From: Bacillota bacterium
GTDB taxonomy: Bacteria; Bacillota; Clostridia; Christensenellales; Aristaeellaceae
Reading direction: 5' to 3'
Assembly (NCBI GenBank): GCA_023436585.1
Contig: JAEZIN010000003.1
Location: 77,290 to 141,289, forward strand
DNA: 64,000 nt
Part shown: one piece after another, positions 33,398 through 42,756 of the stretch
How positions within the stretch are numbered: the first letter of the stretch is position 1
How the letters are laid out: every line of letters starts with the position of its first letter
The notes under the pieces: generated by a model
Told to the model about the DNA's origin: nothing
The model's database searches: none
What the model saw: only the letters and a program-made list of their open reading frames with translations
Position numbers and translations under genes: made by a program

Positions 33398-35305
33398 TTA
33401 TAGTTCCGGTGTCCAGTCCGTCCAGGCGGATCCCGCCATGTCGCTGGGCATGCGCCAGTCTCCCCTGGGCGACAGGCTCACGCTGCCCACCTTGGGCCCG
33501 TCGGGCATACAGCTTCGCTTGAACTGCTGGGAAAAGAACCTGCGCAAGAACAGCTTCAGCGCCTTTGCAATAGCATCATCTTTGTATACGCCGTTGAAGG
33601 CCTGCCGGGCGAAAACAAAAAGCCTGTCCGGGGAACTGCCGGAATCCATCATGTGGTACAGGAAAAAATCATGCAGCGCATAATCCCCCAGTATCTCCTC
33701 CGTGCGCTGCGCAAGCTCGCCCTTGTCCACAGGCAGAAGCTCCGGGGAGATAGGCGTGTCGATAATATCCTCGCACACTTTTTGAACTTCGCCTTTGAAC
33801 ACGTTCTCCCCCAGGTACCTGACCAGGGTGCGCACCAGCGTTTTGGGGATGGAGCAGTTGACGTTGTACATGCTCATGTGGTCGCCGTTGTAGGTGGAAA
33901 AGCCCAGCGCGGACTCGCTCAAATCGCCGGTGCCCAAAACCAGCGCGCCGATGCGGTTGGCGTAGTCCATCAATATTTGCGTGCGCTCCCTGGCCTGGCT
34001 GTTTTCATAGGCCACGTCGTGCACGCTTTCATCCTGTCCGATGTCGGTAAAATGCTGGCGCACGGCAGGAGTGATATCCACCTCGCGGATGGTGCAGCCC
34101 AGCGCTTCCATCAGCAGCATGGCGTTTTTGCGGGTGCGCTGGCCGGTGCCAAAGCCCGGCATGGTGATGGCGTGCAGATTTTCCGGCGGCAGGCCCATTT
34201 CCCGGAAGGCCCTGGCCGCCACCAGCAGGGCCAGGGCGCTGTCCAGCCCGCCGGAGATGCCCACCACCAGCTTGCGAAGGTTCGCGGCGTTTAGGCGGGT
34301 GAATAGTGCGACAGTCTGGATGGAGGTGATCTCGTCGCACCTCTTTACGCGCCCGTCTTCCTCCGGCACAAAGGGAAGCGGCGGAATGGGGCGCAAAAGG
34401 GGAGGCGCGAAGGAGTTCGGTTTATCCAAAGATACAATGTGCATGTCGGGACAGTCGCTGTCAAAAAAGCTGCCGGTGCGCTGGCGCTGGTAGCGCAGGC
34501 GCTGGATGTCCACATCCGATATGGCGCAGGAGCCCTCCGGCTGAAAGCGGGGCGATTCCTTCAAAGTGCGCCCGTTTTCGTACACGCCGCAGAATCCCGA
34601 AAAAACTAAGTCCGTGGTGGATTCGCCGTAACCGGCCCCGGCGTATGCGTAGCCGCAGAAGCAGCGGGCGCTTTGCTGGCGCAATAGCTCCCGGCGGTAA
34701 TCATGCTTGGCCGCCAGCTCGTTGCTGGCGCTTGGATTGAATATGATTTCCGCGCCAGCCGGGGCGTAGGCACTGGAGGGGGGATTGGGCCCCCACAGGT
34801 CCTCGCAGATTTCTATGGCGAAGCGGAAATCCTCCGTTTCAAACAGCAGGTTCAAACCAAAGGGGATTGTTTCGCCGTTTAATGTAATGGTTTCCGGTGC
34901 GTATTTCCCGCTTTTGAACCATCGTGTCTCATAAAACTCGCCGCCGTTGGGCAGGTAGCGCTTGGCCGCCACGCCGCGTATTTTTCCGTTTTGCAATACG
35001 GCGGCGCAGTTAAAAAGCCGGCCCTGGTTGCAAAGGGGCAGCCCCACGATTACGGCCATGGCATCTGTTTTGCGGGCTATTGTAAAAAGCGCGGCAACAG
35101 CCTCCCGCTGCAGTGTTTCGTTCAGCAACAAATCGCCGCAAGTATAGCCGGTTAAGCATAATTCGGGAAACACCGCCGCCTGAACCTGTTCTAATTGCAG
35201 CCTTGGCAGCCAGGCGATAATTTCAGCGGCATTCTTTGAACAGTCGCCCAAGTGCACCTTCGGGGATACGGCGGCAATGCGCGCCATGTGCAAGCTTCTC
35301 ATCAT
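33398..35305 (-). CDS. nadE: Glutamine-dependent NAD(+) synthase
   Basis: 635 residues from the ATG at 35305, seven bases after AAGG; a GTG two codons earlier is too close to it. The N-terminal nitrilase-type glutaminase domain has its Glu (FPELCLTGY), Lys (AAKRYLPNGGEFYE) and Cys (EICEDLWGP). The C-terminal synthetase has the P-loop GISGGLDSA and GTGDLSESALGF. It amidates deamido-NAD+ using glutamine and ATP, the last step of NAD synthesis. Confidence 0.96.
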   Translation of the reverse strand: MMRSLHMARIAAVSPKVHLGDCSKNAAEIIAWLPRLQLEQVQAAVFPELCLTGYTCGDLLLNETLQREAVAALFTIARKTDAMAVIVGLPLCNQGRLFNCAAVLQNGKIRGVAAKRYLPNGGEFYETRWFKSGKYAPETITLNGETIPFGLNLLFETEDFRFAIEICEDLWGPNPPSSAYAPAGAEIIFNPSASNELAAKHDYRRELLRQQSARCFCGYAYAGAGYGESTTDLVFSGFCGVYENGRTLKESPRFQPEGSCAISDVDIQRLRYQRQRTGSFFDSDCPDMHIVSLDKPNSFAPPLLRPIPPLPFVPEEDGRVKRCDEITSIQTVALFTRLNAANLRKLVVGISGGLDSALALLVAARAFREMGLPPENLHAITMPGFGTGQRTRKNAMLLMEALGCTIREVDITPAVRQHFTDIGQDESVHDVAYENSQARERTQILMDYANRIGALVLGTGDLSESALGFSTYNGDHMSMYNVNCSIPKTLVRTLVRYLGENVFKGEVQKVCEDIIDTPISPELLPVDKGELAQRTEEILGDYALHDFFLYHMMDSGSSPDRLFVFARQAFNGVYKDDAIAKALKLFLRRFFSQQFKRSCMPDGPKVGSVSLSPRGDWRMPSDMAGSAWTDWTPEL

Positions 35306-35420
35306 TTTCACACCTTGCCTTCCAGGGACATGCTACCATAAACCGGGAACGGATACAAGGGGAGCGATTTAGGGCAAGAAGCAGGGAAGGACCTTTTTGA
35401 AAAAAAGTTCTTTCCCTGCC

Positions 35421-35505
35421 CGCAAGCTCAATTGTCGCACTGCTTCGCTGCCGCTCTTTTGCCTCGCTCATCCGCCACCGGCGGCGCTTGGCTCAGTCCC
35501 CCATC
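35421..35505 (-). repeat. Dispersed intergenic repeat, copy B
   Basis: Read on the minus strand: GCCGCCGGTGGCGG hairpin, GAGCGAGGC, GAGCGGCAGCGAA, then AATTGAG. The order and wording match the copies at 38363-38464 (plus) and 63901-63990 (minus). An imperfect GCAGGGAA/TTCCCTGC stem flanks it (35380-35419). It separates nadE from the AT-rich gene. Confidence 0.7.
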
Positions 35506-35539
35506 TTAAAAACGCTGTTCCTGTTCACGCCATTGGAGA

Positions 35540-36079
35540 TTATTTGGTGTGAATTCCATCTATGTAGATTACTGATAATACCGTACCGCATTCACATAAT
35601 GGAATAAGTGCGGTTTCAAATTCTCCAATTGTCGCAAAGTTGGCATCATCAATGTAATACAATTTATCAAAGAACTTGCTATCCGAGCTCTTACAATCAG
35701 AGCTCGCGCCTATTTTTACGATTTTTCCTTTACAAATAACCTCAATTTCAATGATCTCGTTTTTTTCTGCCAAAGCTACAATTTTGTTTACCGTATAATC
35801 TTTCGCGTTAAGCGTACAAGCACCTGCCAATTTGCTGCGTTTTGCAGTTCGGTTTTCATGTGCATGAAACATCTCCGCAACAGAAACATAGATGCAAAGT
35901 ATACATAGAACCGCTAGTATGCCACAGATAATAGCGATGACAGTGCTCATAGGTTCGCTATTAATTTGAATGATCTGATTACGAAACAGACAGATACTGA
36001 TAATTGCACAGGCAATAGCTGTCTTAACTACAGGATACGTATACGATTTTAAATCAGCTTTTACCTCAAATATTCTCAT
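35540..36079 (-). CDS. Hypothetical two-helix membrane protein, AT-rich
   Basis: 179 residues, not recognised. Two hydrophobic helices (about 20-33, and 45-70 including VIAIICGILAVLCILCIYV) anchor a C-terminal soluble part with charged strands and several Cys. Base composition differs sharply: sampled 60-base lines inside the gene have 21 G+C, against 39 in neighbouring tyrA. Codons such as ATA, TTT and AAA dominate. It sits between the repeat at 35421 and tyrA, consistent with horizontal acquisition. GAGGAAGAGG precedes the ATG, so it is probably expressed. Confidence 0.65.
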   Translation of the reverse strand: MRIFEVKADLKSYTYPVVKTAIACAIISICLFRNQIIQINSEPMSTVIAIICGILAVLCILCIYVSVAEMFHAHENRTAKRSKLAGACTLNAKDYTVNKIVALAEKNEIIEIEVICKGKIVKIGASSDCKSSDSKFFDKLYYIDDANFATIGEFETALIPLCECGTVLSVIYIDGIHTK

Positions 36080-36164
36080 GCCTCTTCCTCAATTTTCAGC
36101 AATGCCCCTGGGGCCTATATTGATAGAAAATAATACTGGCATGACATATAAAGTGCCTTTTTTA

Positions 36165-37004
36165 TTAGGTATCCAGCTTCTCCCGACGGGCGGTGGATGT
36201 TTCAAACAGCCGGGTCAAAGCATCCTTATCTTCCCGACGAAGCGCATCCTCAATCAAGCCAAGCTGGGCGGAAAATTCGCCGATGGCCTCCAGCAAAAAG
36301 TCTTTGTTAGATAAAAACAGCTCGCTCCACAAGGCGCCGTTGATCCTGGCGATGCGTGTCAGGTCGCGGTAGCTGTCGCCGATGAACTGCCCCGTTTCCC
36401 GGCCCTCCCGATCGCTGTTGATAAGCGCCACCGCCAGGGCGTGGGGGAGCTGGGAGGTATGGGCGATAAGCATATCGTGGGTTTCCGGGGAGATGCGCCG
36501 CACCCTTTTGAAGCCCAGCGCGATGGCCAGCGTCTCCACAAGGAGCAGGCTTTCCTCCCTGTTGCGGGGAAGGGGCGTAATCAAATAATTGGCGCCTTTG
36601 AACACAGTGTCGGAAGCAAAGTCAAAGCCCATCTTCTCCCGGCCGGCCATGGGATGCCCCGGCACGAAATCGACGCCCTCGGGCAGGAGGCTTTCCAACT
36701 GCCTGGCCAGGGCGCTTTTGACACCCGTGGCGTCGGTGATGACGGAACCGGGCTTGAAATCCTGCCTGTGAGCGCCCAAAAAGCCCGGCACGCTGTGGGG
36801 ATAGATGCAAAGGATCGTCAAATCGGCTTTCTTTAAAAGCTCCGCCCCGTCCGTATCACCATCCAGGATAAATCCCTGCTCCCTGGCCTTTTTCAGCGTC
36901 TCCGTGTTTGTGTCGATGCCGTACACCGTGTCATAGCCGGCTTTTTTCAGGCTCATAGCGTAGGAACCGCCGATGACGCCGAGCCCCGCGATCACAATGT
37001 TCAT
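36165..37004 (-). CDS. tyrA: Prephenate dehydrogenase
   Basis: 279 residues from the ATG at 37004. Rossmann loop VIAGLGVIGGSYAMSLKKAG at the N-terminus; catalytic and binding segments DATGVKS, PGHPMAGREK, HDMLIAHTSQLPHALA and FIGDSYRDLTRIA. It oxidises prephenate to 4-hydroxyphenylpyruvate for tyrosine. No chorismate mutase domain or clear ACT domain is fused. The ATG overlaps the aroQ stop (ATGA), making it the last gene of the aromatic operon. Confidence 0.94.
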   Translation of the reverse strand: MNIVIAGLGVIGGSYAMSLKKAGYDTVYGIDTNTETLKKAREQGFILDGDTDGAELLKKADLTILCIYPHSVPGFLGAHRQDFKPGSVITDATGVKSALARQLESLLPEGVDFVPGHPMAGREKMGFDFASDTVFKGANYLITPLPRNREESLLLVETLAIALGFKRVRRISPETHDMLIAHTSQLPHALAVALINSDREGRETGQFIGDSYRDLTRIARINGALWSELFLSNKDFLLEAIGEFSAQLGLIEDALRREDKDALTRLFETSTARREKLDT

Positions 37005-37447
37005 GCGCGGCGCTCCTTGATGTGCCCTAAGAGCGCATCCATGGCCAGCACATAGCCCTGTGGCCCAAAGCCGCAAATTTGCCCCAGGCAGGCCGGGGCC
37101 AGGACGGATGTATGGCGGAATTCCTCCCTGGCGTGGATGTTGGAAAGGTGCACCTCCACCGTTGGCAGAGCAGCTGCCTTTAACGCATCATGCAGCGCAT
37201 AGCTGTAGTGGGTGTATGCCCCGGCGTTCAGGATGATGGCATCGTATTTCTTTAAAAGCGCTTCATGCACCCAGTCGATGAGCAGCCCCTCATGATTGCT
37301 CTGGCGGATATCCAGATCGATGTTCCGCTTCTCCGCTTCCGTTTTCAAATAGGCGCAGATAGCTTCATAGCTTTTCGTGCCGTACACGCCCGGCTCCCGA
37401 AGCCCGGTAAGGTTCAGGTTGGGTCCATTGAGCAAAAGGATGTGCAT
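37001..37447 (-). CDS. aroQ: 3-Dehydroquinate dehydratase, type II
   Basis: 148 residues, the usual size. It opens NGPNLNLTGLREPGVYG (with the lid Tyr), then QSNHEGLLIDWVHEA, NAGAYTHYSYALHDAL and EVHLSNIHAREEFRHTSV with the catalytic His. The enzyme is a dodecamer catalysing anti-dehydration to 3-dehydroshikimate, step three of the shikimate pathway. AAGGAGG precedes the ATG and the stop overlaps tyrA. Confidence 0.96.
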   Translation of the reverse strand: MHILLLNGPNLNLTGLREPGVYGTKSYEAICAYLKTEAEKRNIDLDIRQSNHEGLLIDWVHEALLKKYDAIILNAGAYTHYSYALHDALKAAALPTVEVHLSNIHAREEFRHTSVLAPACLGQICGFGPQGYVLAMDALLGHIKERRA

Positions 37448-37459
37448 GCGCTTTCCTCC

Positions 37460-38275
37460 TTAACAGGACAGTCTGTCAAACAGTTCTCTGTAGATGGTGT
37501 CTGTAATACCCTGAGGAATAGTTTTCGCCCAAAAAATTTCCTCCGCCCGAACCGCCTGGGCCACCAGCATGTACAGGCCGATGCAGCAGGGTTTGTTTTG
37601 CTTGCGGGCCATGGATAGCAGCTTTGTTTCCCATGGGTTGTAGATGGTATCCACCACGGCATCAAAGAGGGATACGATGTCTTCCGAGACAGGGGAGGCA
37701 TCCGTATGGGGCCACATGCCCACCGGTGTGGCGTTGAGCAAAATCCCGCCGGAGAAACACCCAAGGTCTTCATAGCCTATAAAACTGGTATTCGGCAAAT
37801 GCGATGCTTTCCCTTCCGGGCTGCGGCTGGCCACGTACAATTGGGTGGCGCCAAGCTCATACAGCGCCTGCAACGCGGCCTTGGCGGCCCCGCCGCTGCC
37901 CAGGACAACAGCAGGCTTGCCGGCGGGATCAATATGATGGAAAGCAAACATCTCTTTCAATCCATATACGTCTGTATTGCAGCCGATGAGCTTTCCGTTT
38001 TCGTTCTTGACAGTGTTCACCGCACCCAGCGTTCCTGCGGTTTCGTCGAGTTCATCCATCTGCGGCACGATCATCTCTTTGTAGGGGATGGTGACGTTGA
38101 TTCCTTTGAAGGACAAAAGACGAATGGCCTGTCCCACATCCTTCAAAGAATCTCTGGGAATCTCCATCAATTTATAGGCTGCCGGGAGGGACAACAGCTC
38201 AAACAGCCTGGTATGGATTACTTCCGACAGGCTGTGCCCCAGCTTTTCCCCGATAAGTCCGAAAAACTCCAACAT
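37460..38275 (-). CDS. aroE: Shikimate dehydrogenase
   Basis: 271 residues from the second ATG (38275), which has better spacing to GGAGG than the one three bases upstream. Motifs: GEKLGHSLSEVIH (substrate Ser), GINVTIPYKEMI (Lys), GCNTDVYGL, the NADPH loop VLGSGGAAKAALQAL and NATPVGMWP. It reduces 3-dehydroshikimate to shikimate. It lies after a 237-bp gap inside the aromatic operon that holds a dispersed repeat. Confidence 0.95.
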   Translation of the reverse strand: MLEFFGLIGEKLGHSLSEVIHTRLFELLSLPAAYKLMEIPRDSLKDVGQAIRLLSFKGINVTIPYKEMIVPQMDELDETAGTLGAVNTVKNENGKLIGCNTDVYGLKEMFAFHHIDPAGKPAVVLGSGGAAKAALQALYELGATQLYVASRSPEGKASHLPNTSFIGYEDLGCFSGGILLNATPVGMWPHTDASPVSEDIVSLFDAVVDTIYNPWETKLLSMARKQNKPCCIGLYMLVAQAVRAEEIFWAKTIPQGITDTIYRELFDRLSC

Positions 38276-38362
38276 CATCCCTCCAAGAGCATCTGAGTAC
38301 GAAATCTCTTTTGATCTACCTCATTGAAGTTTTTCGGGATAGGCGCGGGGAGGCTCCGAAAC

Positions 38363-38464
38363 CTGGCCGCCCCCAGTGGGGGCAAAGGGCCAGGCGAAGG
38401 AGGCCAGCGAAACGAGCCGCGAGAGCGGCAGCGAATCGCGGTGAAGATTGAGATGGCCGGAGGA
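38363..38464 (+). repeat. Dispersed intergenic repeat, copy C
   Basis: GCCCCCAGTGGGGGC hairpin, GGAGGCCAGCGAAACGAGC, GAGCGGCAGCGAA, then AGATTGAG. The same element is at 35421-35505 and 63901-63990, both inverted relative to this one. This copy interrupts the operon between pheA and aroE. Confidence 0.72.
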
Positions 38465-38512
38465 TTTTTTTCATAAAGCCCCTTCCCGCTTACACCCCAA
38501 AACTCTCCTTGT

Positions 38513-39343
38513 TCACCGCGCCTTGCCGTAGCGGCCAAGGAGCCGCAGTTCTCCGGCGCAATGGGATGCCGCGTCCAGTGCCATAAAAAGCTCCGCTTCG
38601 TCCATGACCCCTTCAAAGTCGGCAAAAAAGAAATATTCCCACGGCTTTTCCGGGATGGGCCTGGATTCGATCTTGCTCAGGTTCACCTTATGTTCGGCAA
38701 AGCAGGTCAATAGTTGTGCCAGGGATCCCACCTGGTTTAATACATGGAAGGTGACGCTGGCCTTGTCGGGCGTGCGCAGGGAACGGCTGTCTTTTCCGAT
38801 CACCACAAACCTCGTGGTGTTATAGGGGTTGTCGTGGATATTTTCCCGCAGGACTTGCAGCCCGTAGAGCTTTGCGGCGTAGCTTCCAGCAATGGCAGCT
38901 TTATGGGCATCCTTCCCTTCCGCCACGCTTCTTGCGCTAAGCGCCGTATTCAGGGACGGAATCTGAACAATTTGGGGATAGTCCGATAAGAATTTCCGGC
39001 ATTGGGACAGCGCCTGGGGATGGGAGTGGATTTCCCTGATGTCTTCCATCCGGCTGCCGGGCACGGCCAGAAGGTGATGGGCTACGGGAAGCACCTGCTC
39101 CCCCACGATATGCAGGCTTGATTTCAACAGCAGGTCATACGTTTCCGCAACAGCCCCGGCGGAGGAATTTTCAATGGGCAGCACCGCGTAAGCGGCCTCC
39201 CCCCGCTTGATCGAATCCAGCGTGCCGCCGAAGGTTTCGCAAGCAAGATAGGCGCATTCTTCCCCGAAGAAGGCCACGGCAGCCTGCTGGGAAAAAGAGC
39301 CCTCCGTACCGGGGAAGGCAACAGCGCCTTTTATATCCCGCAT
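38513..39343 (-). CDS. pheA: Prephenate dehydratase
   Basis: 276 residues from the ATG at 39343 (AAGGAG eight bases upstream). The catalytic domain opens AVAFPGTEGSFSQQAA and has PIENSSAGAV and NTTRFVVIGK with the key Thr-Arg-Phe. A C-terminal ACT domain (SVTFHVLNQVGSLAQLL, SKIESRP) suggests feedback by phenylalanine. No chorismate mutase domain is fused. It makes phenylpyruvate. It overlaps the aroC end by 13 bp. Confidence 0.95.
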   Translation of the reverse strand: MRDIKGAVAFPGTEGSFSQQAAVAFFGEECAYLACETFGGTLDSIKRGEAAYAVLPIENSSAGAVAETYDLLLKSSLHIVGEQVLPVAHHLLAVPGSRMEDIREIHSHPQALSQCRKFLSDYPQIVQIPSLNTALSARSVAEGKDAHKAAIAGSYAAKLYGLQVLRENIHDNPYNTTRFVVIGKDSRSLRTPDKASVTFHVLNQVGSLAQLLTCFAEHKVNLSKIESRPIPEKPWEYFFFADFEGVMDEAELFMALDAASHCAGELRLLGRYGKAR

Positions 39344-40428
39344 GAAGCCCGCTCCTTCCACAGCTCACAAAGCCCGATGGCGGTCATGGCTTCGATGACA
39401 GGCAGCGCCCGGGGTACGATGCAGGGATCATGCCTGCCTACGATTTGCAGCGTTGTATTCACTTTCTCCTTGAGGGAAACGGTTTCTTGTGCCTGTGCAA
39501 TAGAGGAAGTAGGCCTTATGACACAGCGGAAAAGGAGGGGCATGCCTGTAGTGATGCCGCCCAGGATGCCGCCGCAGTTGTTGGTCCTGGTGCGGACAAC
39601 ACCGGCCCCATCATAGTAGAAGGGGTCGTTGCATATAGATCCCCGCATGTCGGCCATCGAAAAGCCAGCGCCGAAGGAAATTCCCTTTACCGCCGGAACG
39701 GAAAACATCAAATGGGACAGGACCGACTCCGCCGAATCGAAAAACGGCGCGCCAAAACCGGCCGGCAATCCCACGGCCATGCATTCCACAATGCCGCCCA
39801 CGGAATCCTCCTGCTCTTTGGCGGTTAAGATGGCTTGTGTCATTTCCTCTTTCAGGGCAGGGTGCAAAAGCGGCAGCGTTTCCGCGCTGAGGGAGGACAA
39901 GGAGGATTCCTCCATGTTGAAATCAAGAAAGCTCCCGTCATCGATGCCTGCAAGCCTTTGTATGTGGGCATAGATGAGGATGCCGTGCTCCCGCAGCCAT
40001 TGCTTGCATACCGCGCCGGCAAAAACGACAGGCGCGGTGAGCCGGCCGGAGAAATGGCCGCCGCCCCGGTGGTCGCCAAAACCCATGTAGCGCACATAGC
40101 CCGTGTAATCCGCATGGCCCGGACGGGGCTTGTCGAACTCCTCGCCATAATCCTGGGAGCGGGTATCCTGGCTCCGTATCAGCGCTGCCAAAGGCGCACC
40201 GGTGGTCCTGCCACCATACATGCCGGATAATATTTCGGGAATATCATTTTCCCGGCGCGGGGTGGAAAGATCGTTCCTGCCAGGCGCGCGGCGGGCCATT
40301 TCCCGGCCGATCTCCTCAAAATCAAGCGCCAGCCCAGGCGGCAGCCCGTCAATAACGATGCCAAGGCCTGCCCCATGGGATTCCCCGAATAGGGATAGCT
40401 TCAAATGCCTGCCGAAGCTGCTGCTCAT
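39331..40428 (-). CDS. aroC: Chorismate synthase
   Basis: 365 residues from the ATG at 40428, overlapping the aroA stop (ATGA). Signatures: FGESHGAGLGIVIDGLPPG, RRAPGRNDLSTPRREND, GFGDHRGGGHFSGRLTAP, NCGGILGGITTGMPL and the C-terminal GRHDPCIVPRALPV. It uses reduced FMN to convert EPSP to chorismate. It is coupled to aroA upstream and pheA downstream. Confidence 0.97.
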   Translation of the reverse strand: MSSSFGRHLKLSLFGESHGAGLGIVIDGLPPGLALDFEEIGREMARRAPGRNDLSTPRRENDIPEILSGMYGGRTTGAPLAALIRSQDTRSQDYGEEFDKPRPGHADYTGYVRYMGFGDHRGGGHFSGRLTAPVVFAGAVCKQWLREHGILIYAHIQRLAGIDDGSFLDFNMEESSLSSLSAETLPLLHPALKEEMTQAILTAKEQEDSVGGIVECMAVGLPAGFGAPFFDSAESVLSHLMFSVPAVKGISFGAGFSMADMRGSICNDPFYYDGAGVVRTRTNNCGGILGGITTGMPLLFRCVIRPTSSIAQAQETVSLKEKVNTTLQIVGRHDPCIVPRALPVIEAMTAIGLCELWKERASCGI

Positions 40429-41684
40429 GATACGATTCCCCCCAGCGCCTTGTAGTCGTCCCAATAATGGGGCCAGGATTTTGTAACGCATGCCGGGTCT
40501 TCCAAACGGACCGGCCCCCTGCAATGAAGAGCCGCGATGGAAAGCATCATGGCCATGCGGTGGTCGTTATGACTGTCGACGGTAACACCGCCAATAAGCG
40601 CATCCCGGCCACTCATGACCATGGCATCCCCTTCCGCCCTGATATCAGCGCCAAGTTTTAGCAGCTCCTGCACGGTGGCTTCGAGCCTGTCGCACTCCTT
40701 CAGGCGGAGCCGCCCGGCGTTTTCGATGCGGCTTTCCCCCTTGGCTAGACAGCACACAAGGGCCATCATGGGCAGTATATCCGGGTACTGGCCGCCGTCC
40801 AGGCGGATGCCTCGAAGGCCATTTGCATCCACCCTGCACAGGCCGTCTTCCCAAGCGATATCGGCACCCATTTGCGAAAGAAGCGCCAAAACCGCTTGAT
40901 CCCCCTGATGGGAAGCGGGGTTCAATCCCCGAACAGCGACACCGCTGCCCAGCGCCCCGGCACAAAGCATCACCGCCGCCTGGGAGTAATCCCCCTCCAC
41001 CGTATACCCGCGATGCCGGTAATTCTGCCTGCCGGGAATATGGAATGTTTGAGGGGCCGGTCTTAAGACCGTCACGCCGAAATCCGCCATGGTGTCCATA
41101 GTCAATTGCAGGTAGCCGTCCGATTCCGGAGGTGTGGTAAGGGAAATTTCCGAATCCCCCGCCAACAGCGGCAGCGCCAGCAACAGTCCCGTGATGAACT
41201 GGGAGGAAACATCCCCCGGCAGCTCGAACCGTCCGGGCGCAAGCCTGCCCCGCACAAAAAAGCCATCGGCCGTCCTGTTAAAGGCAATCCCCTGTTTGGC
41301 AAATATCGCTTCATAAGGCCCAAGTGGGCGCTGCCCCAGGCGGCCTGCGGTCAAAAACCGTCCGCATCCTGCCATTACAAGGGAAAGGGGCATCAAAAAC
41401 CGCAACGTGGAGCCGGATTCCAGGCAGTCAAGCACAGGAATACTCTCCATCCTGCGTTTGCGCCCGATTATACGCAAAAGCCTATCCTCCCGTGAAAAAT
41501 CCGCTCCCAGCGCTGCCATGCATATGAGCGTGGCCTGCATGTCCTTGGAATCATCCACGGGGGAGATTTCACTCCTCCCTTCCGCCAAGGCGGCGCAGAT
41601 AATGGCCCGGTGGGCGACGGATTTGGAGGGCGGAACCGTAAGCAGGCCATTAAGCCTTCCCGGATGCAGTGTCACAGCAGCCAT
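40425..41684 (-). CDS. aroA: 3-Phosphoshikimate 1-carboxyvinyltransferase (EPSP synthase)
   Basis: 419 residues. LTVPPSKSVAHRAIICAAL binds substrate; LESGSTLRFLMPL, the Q-rich ELPGDVSSQFITGLLLALPLL, DGYLQLTMDTM, EGDYSQAA and LRLKECDRLEATV follow, ending in DSHNDHRMAM. The enzyme joins PEP to shikimate 3-phosphate. The loop corresponding to the E. coli LFLGNAGTAMRPL site reads LESGSTLRFLMPL, closer to class II-like enzymes. It overlaps aroB by 13 bp. Confidence 0.96.
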   Translation of the reverse strand: MAAVTLHPGRLNGLLTVPPSKSVAHRAIICAALAEGRSEISPVDDSKDMQATLICMAALGADFSREDRLLRIIGRKRRMESIPVLDCLESGSTLRFLMPLSLVMAGCGRFLTAGRLGQRPLGPYEAIFAKQGIAFNRTADGFFVRGRLAPGRFELPGDVSSQFITGLLLALPLLAGDSEISLTTPPESDGYLQLTMDTMADFGVTVLRPAPQTFHIPGRQNYRHRGYTVEGDYSQAAVMLCAGALGSGVAVRGLNPASHQGDQAVLALLSQMGADIAWEDGLCRVDANGLRGIRLDGGQYPDILPMMALVCCLAKGESRIENAGRLRLKECDRLEATVQELLKLGADIRAEGDAMVMSGRDALIGGVTVDSHNDHRMAMMLSIAALHCRGPVRLEDPACVTKSWPHYWDDYKALGGIVS

Positions 41685-42742
41685 TTTTCTACCCCCGCGA
41701 AAAAGTCCGGCGTGGTATTAAACAGCCTAGCATCGCCAATGTGGTTCAACAGCACCACGAACAGCGTTTTGCCAATGTTCTTTTTGTCGCGGCCCAGGAT
41801 GTCAAACAGCTGCTCCGACCGTTCAAGCTTGACAGAGACCGGAAGACGGTGAACTTCCAGACAGGCCTGCAGCGCATCCGCCGTACCCTTTTCCGTCAGC
41901 CCCTTTTCTTCCGCCAGGCGGCAGATGAGGTGCATCCCCACCGCCACCGCTTCCCCATGGCTTAAGCCGGAGTAATTTTGCAGCGCCTCGATGGCGTGGC
42001 CCAGGGTATGCCCAAAATTCAATAACATCCGTTCTCCGGTGTCATGCTCGTCCCTGGCCACGATATCCGCCTTGATGGCGACGCACCTGGCAATGATATT
42101 TTCCATGTGCGGCATCAGCGCGTCCCTGCCGGGGCTTTGGGCCAGCAATTGAAACAGAGAGGCATCCCGGATGCAGCCGTATTTGATCACTTCGCCCATG
42201 CCGTCATAAAAAACGCGGTCGGGCAGCGTGTTCAAAGTATCCGGGTCCAAAAGAACCAGCTTGGGCTGATAAAAGCTGCCCACCAGGTTCTTGCCCTCCG
42301 GAAGGTCCACCGCCACCTTGCCGCCCACGGCGCTGTCCACCTGGGCCAGCAGGGATGTGGGCGCCTGCACATATGGGATACCCCGCAAATACGTGGCGGC
42401 GGCAAAGCCTGCCAGGTCCCCGATGACACCGCCCCCCAGCGCCAGGATGCCGTCACCCCGGCTGATGTTCGCGGCGCTCAGCGCGTGATACGCTCTTTCC
42501 AGCATGGCAAGGGACTTTGTGGCTTCCCCGGCGGGCAACATAAGCCGGGAAACGGACAATCCCGCCTCCTCCAAGGAGGACACAACAGCATCCCCGTACA
42601 GCGCGTTTACGTTTTCATCGGTGATGACCATCCATTTCCCGGCGGGAAAACGGTCCTTCAGCTCCCGCCCGGCTCTTTTCAAAACGCCTTTTTCCAGGAG
42701 GATATCGTAGCTTTTGTCGCCCAGCTGAACGCGCTGCGTCAT
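41672..42742 (-). CDS. aroB: 3-Dehydroquinate synthase
   Basis: 356 residues. NAD-binding GGGVIGDLAGFAAATYLRG, PTSLLAQVDSAVGGKVAVD and the metal site with GHTLGHAIEALQNYSGLSHGEAVAVGM are all present. It converts DAHP to 3-dehydroquinate, step two of the pathway. It starts 14 bp after aroF and overlaps aroA at its end. Confidence 0.96.
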   Translation of the reverse strand: MTQRVQLGDKSYDILLEKGVLKRAGRELKDRFPAGKWMVITDENVNALYGDAVVSSLEEAGLSVSRLMLPAGEATKSLAMLERAYHALSAANISRGDGILALGGGVIGDLAGFAAATYLRGIPYVQAPTSLLAQVDSAVGGKVAVDLPEGKNLVGSFYQPKLVLLDPDTLNTLPDRVFYDGMGEVIKYGCIRDASLFQLLAQSPGRDALMPHMENIIARCVAIKADIVARDEHDTGERMLLNFGHTLGHAIEALQNYSGLSHGEAVAVGMHLICRLAEEKGLTEKGTADALQACLEVHRLPVSVKLERSEQLFDILGRDKKNIGKTLFVVLLNHIGDARLFNTTPDFFAGVEKWLL

Positions 42743-42756
42743 GAATAGCCTCCTTT

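Noticed and set aside
38513..39343. P-protein (chorismate mutase-prephenate dehydratase fusion)
   Set aside because: The protein starts directly with the dehydratase domain and no mutase helices precede it.
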